Assembly (NCBI RefSeq): GCF_009601505.1
Contig: NZ_WITC01000017.1
Coordinates: 124,001 to 188,000 of the forward strand
Reading direction: 5' to 3'
Length of the DNA stretch: 64,000 nucleotides
From: Sinorhizobium terangae
Lineage (GTDB): Bacteria; Pseudomonadota; Alphaproteobacteria; Rhizobiales; Rhizobiaceae
In this document: positions 1-7,080 of the stretch, piece by piece
How positions within the stretch are numbered: position 1 is the stretch's first letter
Layout of the letters: every line of letters begins with the position of its first letter
Program-made: the position numbers and the translations under genes
Notes under the pieces: generated by a model
The model's database searches: none
Seen by the model: the letters and a program-made list of their open reading frames with translations, nothing else
What the model was told of the DNA's origin: nothing

Positions 1-244
1 CGGGCGTGTTCTTCGGCCGGTGGCCGTTGACGCGGACCAGCGTCAGCTCGACCTGCAGCGGCGTCGCGCCGATCAACCGCGCCATCTGGATCTCGGTCTT
101 GATCTTGTTCGGCATGAGGTTCAGGAGCCCGATCTGAAGCGGGCGGATGTCCTGACGGATCGCCACGGTCTCGGTCATCACCCGCACGCCCTCATGCACA
201 AGGGTTTCGAAGGCGGGCAGCGTATCGGGAATCTTGATGGGCAT
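1..244 (-). CDS. metA: Homoserine O-acyltransferase MetA, N-terminal part (cut by window edge)
   Basis: The reverse strand encodes the first 81 residues of a MetA-type homoserine O-succinyl/acetyltransferase, the enzyme that activates homoserine for methionine synthesis in the cytoplasm. The protein starts [15 protein letters not shown] and continues with the family's [13 protein letters not shown] motif near residues 48-60. The ATG at 244 gives exactly this start. The catalytic cysteine lies beyond the left edge and cannot be seen. The gene follows a SAM-II riboswitch and a terminator-like hairpin, so it is expected to fall when S-adenosylmethionine is high. Whether the acyl donor is acetyl- or succinyl-CoA cannot be told from this part. 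Confidence 0.95.
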   Translation of the reverse strand, partial: MPIKIPDTLPAFETLVHEGVRVMTETVAIRQDIRPLQIGLLNLMPNKIKTEIQMARLIGATPLQVELTLVRVNGHRPKNTP

Positions 245-263
245 GGGGTCCACTCGATCAATA

Positions 264-297
264 CAAAAAAACCGGCGGCGAGATGATCGCGACCGGT
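264..297 (-). terminator. Terminator-like hairpin between the SAM-II aptamer and metA
   Basis: On the reverse strand ACCGG (297-293) pairs with CCGGT (275-271), with a partly paired centre, followed by a run of seven T (271-265). It lies between the SAM-II aptamer and the metA ATG, 20 nt before the start codon. It could be the expression platform of the riboswitch (transcriptional attenuation), though many SAM-II elements are thought to act on translation. Confidence 0.55.
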
Positions 298-321
298 CCT
301 TGGAAATCCACTTTTCCTCGG

Positions 322-375
322 CCCTTTAGCGATTTCTTTAACGTGGCTGCAAGCCGGCCGGCCAAATCACCACGG
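322..375 (-). promoter_or_regulatory. SAM-II riboswitch (metA leader)
   Basis: The reverse strand reads CGTGGTGATTTGG, then CCGGCTTGCAGCCACGTTAAA, then CGCTAAAG. This is the SAM-II consensus: P1 is CGTGG (374-370) paired with CCACG, the loop carries the conserved GATTT, and the 3' GCTAAAG strand makes the pseudoknot. SAM-II elements sit upstream of metA in rhizobia and repress it when S-adenosylmethionine is bound. Here metA starts 77 nt downstream. Confidence 0.92.
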
Positions 376-381
376 TTTGTT

Positions 382-410
382 TGATAGCGCGGTAAGTGGC
401 TGGCGGTCAA
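382..410 (-). promoter_or_regulatory. Likely housekeeping promoter of metA
   Basis: On the reverse strand TTGACC (410-405) and CTATCA (387-382) are separated by exactly 17 nt, close to the rhizobial CTTGAC-N17-CTATAT pattern. Transcription would start about 7 nt further on, right at the 5' edge of the SAM-II aptamer. Confidence 0.65.
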
Positions 411-439
411 TGAAAAACGATTCGGCTCCGTCGCGGCCG

Positions 440-550
440 CCCCTCATCCGGCCTACCGGCCACCTTCTCCCCGCAAGCGGGGCGAAGGAGACTCGCGGCA
501 CCCTCTTAAGTCCCTCGCCCCGCTTGCAGGGAGAGGGTTAGGGTGAGGGG
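440..550. repeat. RIME1-like intergenic mosaic palindrome
   Basis: The copy begins CCCCTCATCCGGCC and ends GGTTAGGGTGAGGGG, with internal palindromes around CTCCCCGCAAGCGGGG and the CTCGCCCCGCTTGC block. The same modules recur at 4080, 33566, 41495, 50527 and 52123. It lies between the metA leader and the moxR stop codon and contains no gene. Confidence 0.85.
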
Positions 551-571
551 CAAAGGTAGGTACCATATGGA

Positions 572-1411
572 TCATCCGTCGCGGCGCGCCATGAAGGCCA
601 GGCGCTCGAAGAGATGTACATCCTGCTCGTTCTTCAACAGCGCCCCGTGCAGCTTCGGCAGCATTGTTTTTGGGTCGGCGCGCAGATCCGCCGGATCGAT
701 CTCGTCGGCGACCAGCAGCCGAATCCAGTCGAGCGCCTCGGAGGTCGAGGGTTTCTTCTTCAGCCCCGGCACTTCGCGGATGCCGTAGAAGGCGGTGAGT
801 GCCGCCGACAGCAGCGTCTTGCGGATGCCTGGGTAGTGCACCTCGACGATGCGCGCCAGCGTCTCGGCATCGGGGAAGCGGATGTAATGGAAGAAGCAGC
901 GGCGCAAAAAGGCGTCCGGCAGTTCCTTCTCGTTGTTGGAGGTGATGATGACGATCGGCCGGTGCCGCGCGTGGATCGTTTCGCCGGTCTCGTAGACGTG
1001 GAACTCCATCCGGTCGAACTCCTGCAGGAGGTCGTTCGGGAACTCGATGTCCGCCTTGTCGATCTCGTCGATCAGCAGCACGGTTTTCCGCGGCGCCTCG
1101 AAAGCCTGCCAGAGCTTGCCCTTGCGAATGTAGTTCTTCACGTCATTGACGCGGAGATCGCCAAGCTGGCTGTCGCGCAGCCGCGAGACGGCGTCGTATT
1201 CGTAAAGCCCCTGCTGCGCCTTGGTCGTCGACTTGACGTTCCACTCGATGAGATCGAGACAGAGGGCGGCCGCGATTTGGCGTGCAAGCTCGGTCTTGCC
1301 GGTGCCGGGCTCGCCCTTGACGAGAAGCGGACGCTCCAGCCGGATTGCCGCGTTGACGGCGATCATCAGGTCCTTGTCGGCGATATAGTCGGCCGTGCCT
1401 TCGAACTGCAT
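572..1411 (-). CDS. MoxR-family AAA+ ATPase
   Basis: This 279-residue protein is a MoxR-type AAA+ ATPase, a cytoplasmic chaperone class that often helps metal cofactor insertion or complex assembly. Walker A GEPGTGKT is at residues 33-40, Walker B LLIDEIDKAD at 112-121, a sensor-1 Asn pair near 158-159, and candidate arginine-finger residues in FLRRC near 169-170. MoxR genes usually sit beside a von Willebrand factor A protein. None lies upstream; the gene is last in a leuD-ridA-moxR run, 45 nt after the RidA gene. A purine-rich GAAGAGAAG precedes the ATG. The client is unknown. Confidence 0.88.
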   Translation of the reverse strand: MQFEGTADYIADKDLMIAVNAAIRLERPLLVKGEPGTGKTELARQIAAALCLDLIEWNVKSTTKAQQGLYEYDAVSRLRDSQLGDLRVNDVKNYIRKGKLWQAFEAPRKTVLLIDEIDKADIEFPNDLLQEFDRMEFHVYETGETIHARHRPIVIITSNNEKELPDAFLRRCFFHYIRFPDAETLARIVEVHYPGIRKTLLSAALTAFYGIREVPGLKKKPSTSEALDWIRLLVADEIDPADLRADPKTMLPKLHGALLKNEQDVHLFERLAFMARRDG

Positions 1412-1456
1412 GGGCTTCTCTTCGGTCTCTCTACGCTCAGTTGGAGAGCACAGGCT

Positions 1457-1837
1457 TCACCCGCGAAGCGCCGTAACCTCGATCTCGATCAGCATTTCCG
1501 GGCGGATGAGATCGCAGACGATCATCGTCGCCGCCGGGCGGATGTCGCCGAACATCTCGCCGAAGATCGGAAAGACCCGGTCGGCAAAGCTCGCGTCCGT
1601 GACGTAGTAATGGTTGCGCACGACATCCGAAAGCGAGAATCCGGCCTCCTTCAAGGCGCCCTCGATCGTCTTCAGGCAGTTGCGCGCCTGTTCCTCCACC
1701 GTCTCCGGCATCGTCATGGTCGCATAGTCATAACCGGTCGTACCGGAGACGAAGCACCAGTCCCCCTTGACGACGGCACGCGAATAGCCTGCCGTCTTTT
1801 CGAAAGGGGAACCGGATGAGATGAGCTTGCGCGTCAT
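1457..1837 (-). CDS. RidA (YjgF/YER057c/UK114) family protein
   Basis: This 126-residue protein has the full length and pattern of the RidA family of small trimeric deaminases that hydrolyse reactive enamine/imine intermediates from PLP enzymes. The active-site arginine is probably R100 in the DIRPAATM stretch, and an acidic residue follows in the MLIEIE segment near 118-120. It starts 12 nt after the leuD stop codon and precedes moxR, so co-transcription with leuD is likely. It diverges from the archetypal RidA (for example GYDYATM near residues 35-41), so its exact substrate is uncertain. Confidence 0.85.
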   Translation of the reverse strand: MTRKLISSGSPFEKTAGYSRAVVKGDWCFVSGTTGYDYATMTMPETVEEQARNCLKTIEGALKEAGFSLSDVVRNHYYVTDASFADRVFPIFGEMFGDIRPAATMIVCDLIRPEMLIEIEVTALRG

Positions 1838-1849
1838 GGGCGCCCGCGC

Positions 1850-2455
1850 TTACGCCCAGGGGCGCGATGCGGCGTTTTTCTGCTCGAAGCTATCGATGGC
1901 GCTCGCCTTCTCCAGCGTCAGGCCGATGTCGTCGAGGCCGTTCAGAAGGCAATGGCGTTTGAAAGCATCGACCTCGAACTTGACCGAACCGCCGTCGGGG
2001 CCGGTGATTTCCTGTGCTTCCAGATCGACCGAAAGCACGGCGTTCGAGCCGCGGTTGGCATCGTCCATCAGTTTGTCGAGGTCGGCCTGGCTGACGACGA
2101 TCGGCAGTATGCCGTTCTTGAAACAGTTGTTGTAGAAGATGTCGGCGAACGAGGTCGAAATAACGCAGCGGATGCCGAAATCCAGGAGCGCCCATGGCGC
2201 ATGCTCGCGCGAGGAGCCGCAGCCGAAATTGTCGCCGGCAACGAGGATCTTGGCGTTCTGGTAGGCCGGCTTGTTGAGCACGAAATCCGGATTCGGCGTG
2301 CCGTCCTCGTTATAGCGGGCTTCGGCGAAAAGTCCCTTGCCAAGGCCGGTGCGCTTGATCGTCTTCAGGTAGTCCTTCGGAATGATCATGTCCGTGTCGA
2401 TGTTGACGACGGGCAGGGGCGCAGCGACGCCGGTGAGCTTGACGAACTTTTCCAT
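1850..2455 (-). CDS. leuD: 3-isopropylmalate dehydratase small subunit LeuD
   Basis: LeuD pairs with LeuC to isomerise 2-isopropylmalate to 3-isopropylmalate in leucine synthesis. At 201 residues it has the usual length. It shows the swivelling-domain signatures [14 protein letters not shown] (residues 18-31) and [17 protein letters not shown] (73-89). GAAGG lies upstream of the ATG. Its partner leuC is 14 kb away at 16273-17682, the split arrangement common in rhizobia. The next genes, ridA and moxR, follow closely on the same strand. Confidence 0.97.
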   Translation of the reverse strand: MEKFVKLTGVAAPLPVVNIDTDMIIPKDYLKTIKRTGLGKGLFAEARYNEDGTPNPDFVLNKPAYQNAKILVAGDNFGCGSSREHAPWALLDFGIRCVISTSFADIFYNNCFKNGILPIVVSQADLDKLMDDANRGSNAVLSVDLEAQEITGPDGGSVKFEVDAFKRHCLLNGLDDIGLTLEKASAIDSFEQKNAASRPWA

Positions 2456-2545
2456 GACTTTGGCCTTCGATTTCAGCGGAAACGTTGGAAGAGCGTTTAG
2501 AGCAGTTTCGCGCCGAAATGAAGGAAAATCTGCGTTTGCGAGACG

Positions 2546-2791
2546 TCACAGATCGATGATCGTGCCGCGTCCGTCATTCCAGATCCGCATTTCGCGCCGT
2601 TCTCCGGTCGGATTCACCCGGGCGTGCGCAGGCGCGGGCTTGCCATTGAGCCTTGCGGCGATGGCGCTGCCGATCGCAACGACGGCGGCGATGCCGGCCA
2701 GAGCCACGGCAAGCGATGCGGTGAAGACGAGAGCTGCCAAGGTAATGGCAATGGCTGCGGTCGTCAGGAGAACAGAGCGAATGCTTTGCAT
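2546..2791 (-). CDS. Small membrane protein of unknown function
   Basis: This is an 81-residue protein with a long hydrophobic stretch (about residues 6-45, rich in Ala, Val and Ile), enough for one or two membrane helices, and a basic C-terminal tail (GERREMRIWNDGRG). The ATG at 2791 is chosen because AGAAAGG lies 9-10 nt upstream; an in-frame ATG 21 nt earlier (MSERLKI) lacks such a site. I do not recognise a family. It is transcribed away from the CitE-like gene. Confidence 0.6.
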   Translation of the reverse strand: MQSIRSVLLTTAAIAITLAALVFTASLAVALAGIAAVVAIGSAIAARLNGKPAPAHARVNPTGERREMRIWNDGRGTIIDL

Positions 2792-2952
2792 GATCTTCAA
2801 CCTTTCTGACATGCGATGTGGGAGCTCAATGCGCCTCTTGCAAGAGGTTGCCCACTTCAAAGTGTCGCAGCGACCTTGGCGCGCCCAATTGCACGCGCGG
2901 CGCTGCAGTCGCTCGTCTTGCGTAACAATCGAAAGGCGGGCACAACGGTTCC

Positions 2953-3852
2953 ATGACAACTGTTATCGCCCATCATCATCCCGCTCGCCTGCGTCGCTCC
3001 GTGCTTTGCGTTCCGGCCGACAATGCTCGCGCCCTGGCAAAGGTGCGGCAGCTTGCCGCCGACGCCGTGATCTTCGACCTGGAGGATGCCGTCGCTCCCG
3101 AACACAAGGGCGAAGCGCTTGTCCGGCATCTTTCGAAGCACAGGCCCGATTGTGAGGTGGTCATTCGCATCAATGCGCTGGGATCAGGCTTCGGCCAGAT
3201 GGATCTCACCGCCGCAGTTGCCGCCGGTCCCGACGCCATCCTTCTGCCGAAGGTCGAGAGCCCGTCGGACATCCAGGCGGCCGTCGACTGGCTTGGCGAA
3301 AATGATGCGCCTGAAAGCCTCAGGCTCTGGGCGATGATCGAAACGCCGCGCGGCCTGCTCAATGTTGCGGCAATCGCCGAGACCGGCCGCACCTTCGGCG
3401 GCAGGCTCGACTGCTTCGTCGTCGGGCTCAACGATCTCGGGAAGGACACAGGCGTTCCCGCGAATCCCGGCCGCGCCTATCTGGTGCCCTGGCTGATGCA
3501 GATCCTGCTCGCAGCGCGCGGCAGCGGGCTTGATGTCATCGATGCGGTCTACAACGATTTCCGCGACGCGGACGGTTTTGAGGCCGAATGCCGCCAGGGG
3601 CGCGACATGGGCTATGACGGCAAGATGCTCATTCACCCGGCCCAGATCGGTCCGGCGAACGAGCATTTCGGCGTCGATCAGGCGGCAGTCGAGGAGGCAC
3701 GCGCGATCATCGCCGCCTTCGACCTTCCGGAAAACGCCGACAAGGGCGTGATCAATCTCCACGGCCGCATGGTCGAGCGGCTGCATCTCGACCAGGCCCT
3801 GAAACTCGCCGCCAAGGCGGACATGATCGAAAGACGAAAGGCAAAACCTTGA
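2953..3852 (+). CDS. HpcH/HpaI aldolase / CitE-like lyase
   Basis: This 299-residue TIM-barrel protein resembles the CitE/malyl-CoA lyase class, which cleaves or forms carbon-carbon bonds of acyl-CoA substrates. Visible signatures are RRSVLCVPADN (14-24), IFDLEDAVAPEHK (a metal-binding Glu-Asp) near 40-52, LLPKVESPSDI near 98-108, MIETPRGLLN near 128-137 and MLIHPAQIGPANE. The citrate lyase partners CitF and CitD are absent, so a stand-alone role is likely, for example a malyl- or citramalyl-CoA lyase. The stop overlaps the next start by four bases. Confidence 0.85.
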   Translation: MTTVIAHHHPARLRRSVLCVPADNARALAKVRQLAADAVIFDLEDAVAPEHKGEALVRHLSKHRPDCEVVIRINALGSGFGQMDLTAAVAAGPDAILLPKVESPSDIQAAVDWLGENDAPESLRLWAMIETPRGLLNVAAIAETGRTFGGRLDCFVVGLNDLGKDTGVPANPGRAYLVPWLMQILLAARGSGLDVIDAVYNDFRDADGFEAECRQGRDMGYDGKMLIHPAQIGPANEHFGVDQAAVEEARAIIAAFDLPENADKGVINLHGRMVERLHLDQALKLAAKADMIERRKAKP

Positions 3853-4055
3853 AACTCTACCGCTTCCTCACCGGCCCTGACGACGCCTCCTTCTGCCACA
3901 AGGTCACGGCGGCGTTGAACCAGGGATGGATGCTGCATGGTCCGCCGACCTACGCCTTCAATGCCGACACCCAGCACATGCAGTGCGGCCAGGCGGTAGT
4001 GAAGGAGGTGGCAGGCAAGGACTATCACCCGGACATGAAGCTATCGGAGCAGTGA
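3849..4055 (+). CDS. DUF1737 domain protein
   Basis: This 68-residue protein matches the small DUF1737 family: MKLYRFLTGPDDASF at the start and LNQGWMLHGPPTYAFN at residues 24-39. It begins with TTG in a TTGA overlap with the stop codon of the CitE-like gene, so the two are almost certainly translated from one message. The function is unknown. No membrane segment or catalytic motif is visible. Confidence 0.8.
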   Translation: MKLYRFLTGPDDASFCHKVTAALNQGWMLHGPPTYAFNADTQHMQCGQAVVKEVAGKDYHPDMKLSEQ

Positions 4056-4079
4056 GCAATCATTGGCACTGAGTAGTTG

Positions 4080-4225
4080 CCCCTCACCCTCTCCCCGCGA
4101 GGGGGGCGAGGGGGGGGGACGGGAGCTTGCCGTTTGCTCTCCTCCCGTGATCGCTGCAGACAGGTGCCGCGCGTCTCATTCGCCCCGCCTGCGGGGAGAA
4201 GGTGGCCGGCAGGCCGGATGAGGGC
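4080..4225. repeat. RIME1-like mosaic repeat
   Basis: The left arm CCCTCACCCTCTCCCCGCGAG and the right arm CTGCGGGGAGAAGGTGGCC...GGCCGGATGAGGG are RIME1 modules, here separated by about 60 nt of other sequence. It fills the gap between the DUF1737 gene and the convergent hydroxylase gene. Confidence 0.8.
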
Positions 4226-4261
4226 TTACACGCGAAAGAACTTCTTGTAGTCCAAGATCGT

Positions 4262-5476
4262 TCAGATCTGCTGGCCCGCAAGCAGGCGCGGGTCGCGCTC
4301 GCCGGCCACACCGGCCGCCTGGCGGATGAAGAAATTCTTGAGCGACGGAATGCGATCGACGATGCCGAGGCCGACGTCGCGGGCGATCCTGATCGGTGTG
4401 ATGTCGTTGGAAAACAGCCGATTCAGGACGTCCGTCGTCACCCCCATCCGGAAGGTATCGAAACGCCGCCAGATCTGATAGCGCTCGAGGACCGCGAGCG
4501 ACCCGATGTCAAGGCCGAGGCGGTCCGCCTCGACGATCGTTTCGGCGAGCGCCGCCACGTCCTTGAAACCGAGATTGAGCCCCTGGCCCGAGATTGGGTG
4601 GATGCCGTGAGCGGCATCGCCCGCCAGCGCGAAGCGGGGTGCTATGAACTCCCGGGCAAGCGTCAGGCCAAGCGGAAACGCCCTGCGGCCGCCGACGACC
4701 TTGAGGTGGCCGAGCTTGTGGCCAAAGCGGCGTTCGAGCTCTTCGTCGAAGAGGAAATCGTCTGCCTTGACGAGGCGTTCGGCATCGAAGGTGCTCTCGG
4801 TCCAGACGAGGGAGGAACGGTTGTTCTTCAGCGGCAGCGTGGCAAAGGGGCCGGCGGGCAGGAAATGCTCCTCGGCCGTGCCCTCGTGCGGGCGCTCGTG
4901 CTCGACCGTCGTGACGATCCCCGACTGGCCGTAGTCGAACTCGACCACCTTGATGCCGGCCGCATCGCGCAGCCTGGAGCGAACGCCGTCGCAGGCGACC
5001 AGAAGGCGTGCCTCGAGCGTTTCGCCACCGGCAAGCGTGATCGCCACTGCGTGCTCGCGGCTCTTGAAGCTCTCGACCATCGTCGATTGCCGGATGGAAA
5101 CGCCAAGGTCCTTGCAGGCGGCGCGCAGCGCGCCGACCAGTGCCGTGTTCGGAACCATATGGGCGAAGGGACGGCCATCGCCGCCGTCGCCCTCGAAGGT
5201 GAGAAAGACCGGACGAACGGGATCGGCCGCCTTCGAATCGGTGATCACCATCCTGAGGATCGGTTCGGCCTCGGGCGCAATCGCATCCCAGACGCCGAGA
5301 ACATCCAGCATCCGCTCAGCGGCCGAGGCGACGGCGGACGCCCGCTCGTCCTTCTTCCAGGCGCCTTCCGGCGCACCGTCGACGACCGTGATGTCGAGAT
5401 GGGGCGCCGCTTTCTTCAGCGACACGGCAAGCGACAGACCGACATAGCCGCCTCCGGCAATCAACACATCGATCAT
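4262..5476 (-). CDS. UbiH/UbiF/Coq6-family FAD-dependent hydroxylase
   Basis: This 404-residue flavoprotein monooxygenase belongs to the family that hydroxylates the ubiquinone ring. FAD sites are visible: GGGYVGLSLA (residues 8-17), ACDGVRSRLRD near 159-169 and FALAGDAAHGIHPISGQGLN near 278-297. The start at 5476 (MIDVLIAGGGY) has GGAGAAGCGG just upstream; a longer frame upstream lacks the usual N-terminus. It is divergent from tesB. The ring position hydroxylated cannot be assigned from sequence alone. Confidence 0.9.
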   Translation of the reverse strand: MIDVLIAGGGYVGLSLAVSLKKAAPHLDITVVDGAPEGAWKKDERASAVASAAERMLDVLGVWDAIAPEAEPILRMVITDSKAADPVRPVFLTFEGDGGDGRPFAHMVPNTALVGALRAACKDLGVSIRQSTMVESFKSREHAVAITLAGGETLEARLLVACDGVRSRLRDAAGIKVVEFDYGQSGIVTTVEHERPHEGTAEEHFLPAGPFATLPLKNNRSSLVWTESTFDAERLVKADDFLFDEELERRFGHKLGHLKVVGGRRAFPLGLTLAREFIAPRFALAGDAAHGIHPISGQGLNLGFKDVAALAETIVEADRLGLDIGSLAVLERYQIWRRFDTFRMGVTTDVLNRLFSNDITPIRIARDVGLGIVDRIPSLKNFFIRQAAGVAGERDPRLLAGQQI

Positions 5477-5591
5477 CCGCTTCTCCCGTCGCACTTTGGG
5501 CCCATCGTACTTGAGCCCCATCCCACTTGAGCATTGATCTGTGGCTATATAGATCAATGCCATCGCTGTTCCTACACCGGAGACCGCCGAA

Positions 5592-6476
5592 ATGTCGCGC
5601 CCTGCCGAAACCGCCACGCCCATGGATGCGCTCCTTGCGATACTCGACCTCGAAAAACTGGAGGAGAACCTCTTTCGCGGCTTGAGCCCTCAGGTCGGCT
5701 GGCAACGGGTCTTCGGCGGACAGGTGATCGGCCAGGCTCTGGTGGCGGCGCAACGCACCGTCGACGAGGGCCGCTATGTGCACTCGCTGCACGCCTATTT
5801 CATGCGGCCGGGCGATCCGTCGGTCCCTATCATCTACGAGGTCGATCGCATCCGCGACGGTTCGAGCTTTGCCACCCGGCGGGTCGTGGCGATTCAGCAC
5901 GGCAAGGCGATCTTCTCCATGTCGGCATCCTTCCAATACGACGAGGACGGTTTCGAGCATCAGTTCGAGATGCCGCAGGTGGCGATGCCAGAGACCCTGC
6001 CCGGCGAGCAGGAACTCAAGGAAAAGTTCCTCGTGCACGCGCCCGAGGCAATCCGCAGGTACTGGGAACGGCCGCGACCGATCGAGATTCGCCCGGTCGC
6101 GCTCGAGCACTATTTCTCGCGCGACAAGCTGCAGCCGACGCAGGATGTATGGGTGAAGGTTGTCGGCACCGTGCCCGACGAGCGCCATCTGCAGGCGGCC
6201 GTGCTCGCCTATCTCTCTGATATGACCCTGCTCGACACCTCCCTCTACGCCCACGGCACTTCGGTCTTCGACCGAAACCTGCAGGTTGCCAGTCTCGACC
6301 ATGCCATGTGGTTCCACCGCCCCTCGAAGATGGATGATTGGCTGCTCTATACCCAGGACAGCCCGAGTGCGCATGGCGCCCGCGGCATGACCCGTGGCAG
6401 CCTGTTCGACCGCTCAGGGGTGTTGATTGCCTCCGTGGCGCAGGAAGGATTGATCCGCAAAAAGGCAACTGAATAA
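5592..6476 (+). CDS. tesB: Acyl-CoA thioesterase II (TesB)
   Basis: TesB hydrolyses medium- and long-chain acyl-CoA to free fatty acid and CoA. The 294-residue length and double hot-dog layout fit: FRGLSPQVGWQRVFGGQVIGQ region near residues 23-42, HSLHAYFMRPGDP near 63-75, and a second hot-dog with DMTLLDTSL and DHAMWFHRP towards the C-terminus. GGAG lies 8 nt before the ATG. The gene is divergent from the hydroxylase gene across a 115 bp gap and is followed by a terminator-like hairpin. Confidence 0.95.
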   Translation: MSRPAETATPMDALLAILDLEKLEENLFRGLSPQVGWQRVFGGQVIGQALVAAQRTVDEGRYVHSLHAYFMRPGDPSVPIIYEVDRIRDGSSFATRRVVAIQHGKAIFSMSASFQYDEDGFEHQFEMPQVAMPETLPGEQELKEKFLVHAPEAIRRYWERPRPIEIRPVALEHYFSRDKLQPTQDVWVKVVGTVPDERHLQAAVLAYLSDMTLLDTSLYAHGTSVFDRNLQVASLDHAMWFHRPSKMDDWLLYTQDSPSAHGARGMTRGSLFDRSGVLIASVAQEGLIRKKATE

Positions 6477-6480
6477 TAAT

Positions 6481-6510
6481 TGAGCATTTTTCAATTTCTG
6501 CTCATTTTTT
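6481..6510 (+). terminator. Probable terminator after tesB
   Basis: TGAGCA (6481-6486) pairs with TGCTCA (6499-6504), with additional A/T pairing in the loop, and six T follow. It starts 4 nt after the tesB stop codon. The short stem makes this moderate. Confidence 0.55.
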
Positions 6511-6610
6511 ACGCTGAAGATCTGATGATTTTTTAGCATTCCGTGGAACAATCTACCCGGAATTCTATTTTCGCACGTTTTCTCAATGACTTAATCCCTC
6601 CCGTCGAATC

Positions 6611-6626
6611 TGGCACGCCCCTTGAA
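6611..6626 (+). promoter_or_regulatory. Sigma-54 (RpoN) promoter-like site before glnK
   Basis: TGGCACG, four bases, TTGAA matches the RpoN -24/-12 pattern TGGCACG-N4-TTGCW except for A in place of the usual C in the -12 element. It lies about 90 nt before the glnK ATG. glnK-amtB operons of proteobacteria are typically under RpoN and NtrC. I could not find a clear NtrC palindrome in the AT-rich 130 nt upstream. Confidence 0.65.
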
Positions 6627-6713
6627 TGTCTGTTTCCGGTTGCCCGGCGCTTCGCGCGCTTAAGCAGCAAGGAGAACGGCCTCCGGCGGAGGCGGAATAG
6701 GATGGGAAACCAG

Positions 6714-7052
6714 ATGAAAATTGTGATGGCCATTATCAAGCCGTTCAAGCTCGATGAGGTTCGCGAAGCCCTCACCCAAGTTGGCATCCAGGGGCTGACC
6801 GTAACCGAAGTGAAGGGCTACGGCCGCCAGAAGGGGCACACCGAAATTTACCGCGGCACCGAATACGCCGTGAGCTTCCTGCCGAAGCTCAAGGTCGAGA
6901 TCGCCGTGCCGTCGGAGATCGTCGACAAGGCCGTCGACGCGATCGCCTCTGCCGCCAAGACCGGCCAGATCGGCGACGGCAAGATCTTTGTCTACGCGAT
7001 CGACCATGCCGTGCGCATCCGCACCGGCGAAACCGATTCAGAAGCGTTGTAA
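6714..7052 (+). CDS. glnK: PII signal-transduction protein GlnK
   Basis: GlnK is a trimeric nitrogen sensor that binds ATP/ADP and 2-oxoglutarate and plugs the AmtB channel when nitrogen is plentiful. The 112-residue protein starts MKIVMAIIKPFKLDEVREAL and has the T-loop with the uridylylation site Tyr51 in YRGTEYAVSF. PII signatures YGRQKGHTEIYRG and KTGQIGDGKIFV are present. I chose the ATG at 6714 because it gives the canonical PII start; an in-frame ATG at 6702 adds four residues. amtB follows after 28 nt, so this is the usual glnK-amtB operon. Confidence 0.97.
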   Translation: MKIVMAIIKPFKLDEVREALTQVGIQGLTVTEVKGYGRQKGHTEIYRGTEYAVSFLPKLKVEIAVPSEIVDKAVDAIASAAKTGQIGDGKIFVYAIDHAVRIRTGETDSEAL

Positions 7053-7080
7053 ACCACGCCGTTCAGGGAGCATTTCTCAG

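Noticed and set aside
4202..5530. A 442-codon forward frame over the UbiH-type gene
   Set aside because: The reverse strand encodes a complete FAD hydroxylase with all motifs; the forward frame has none.
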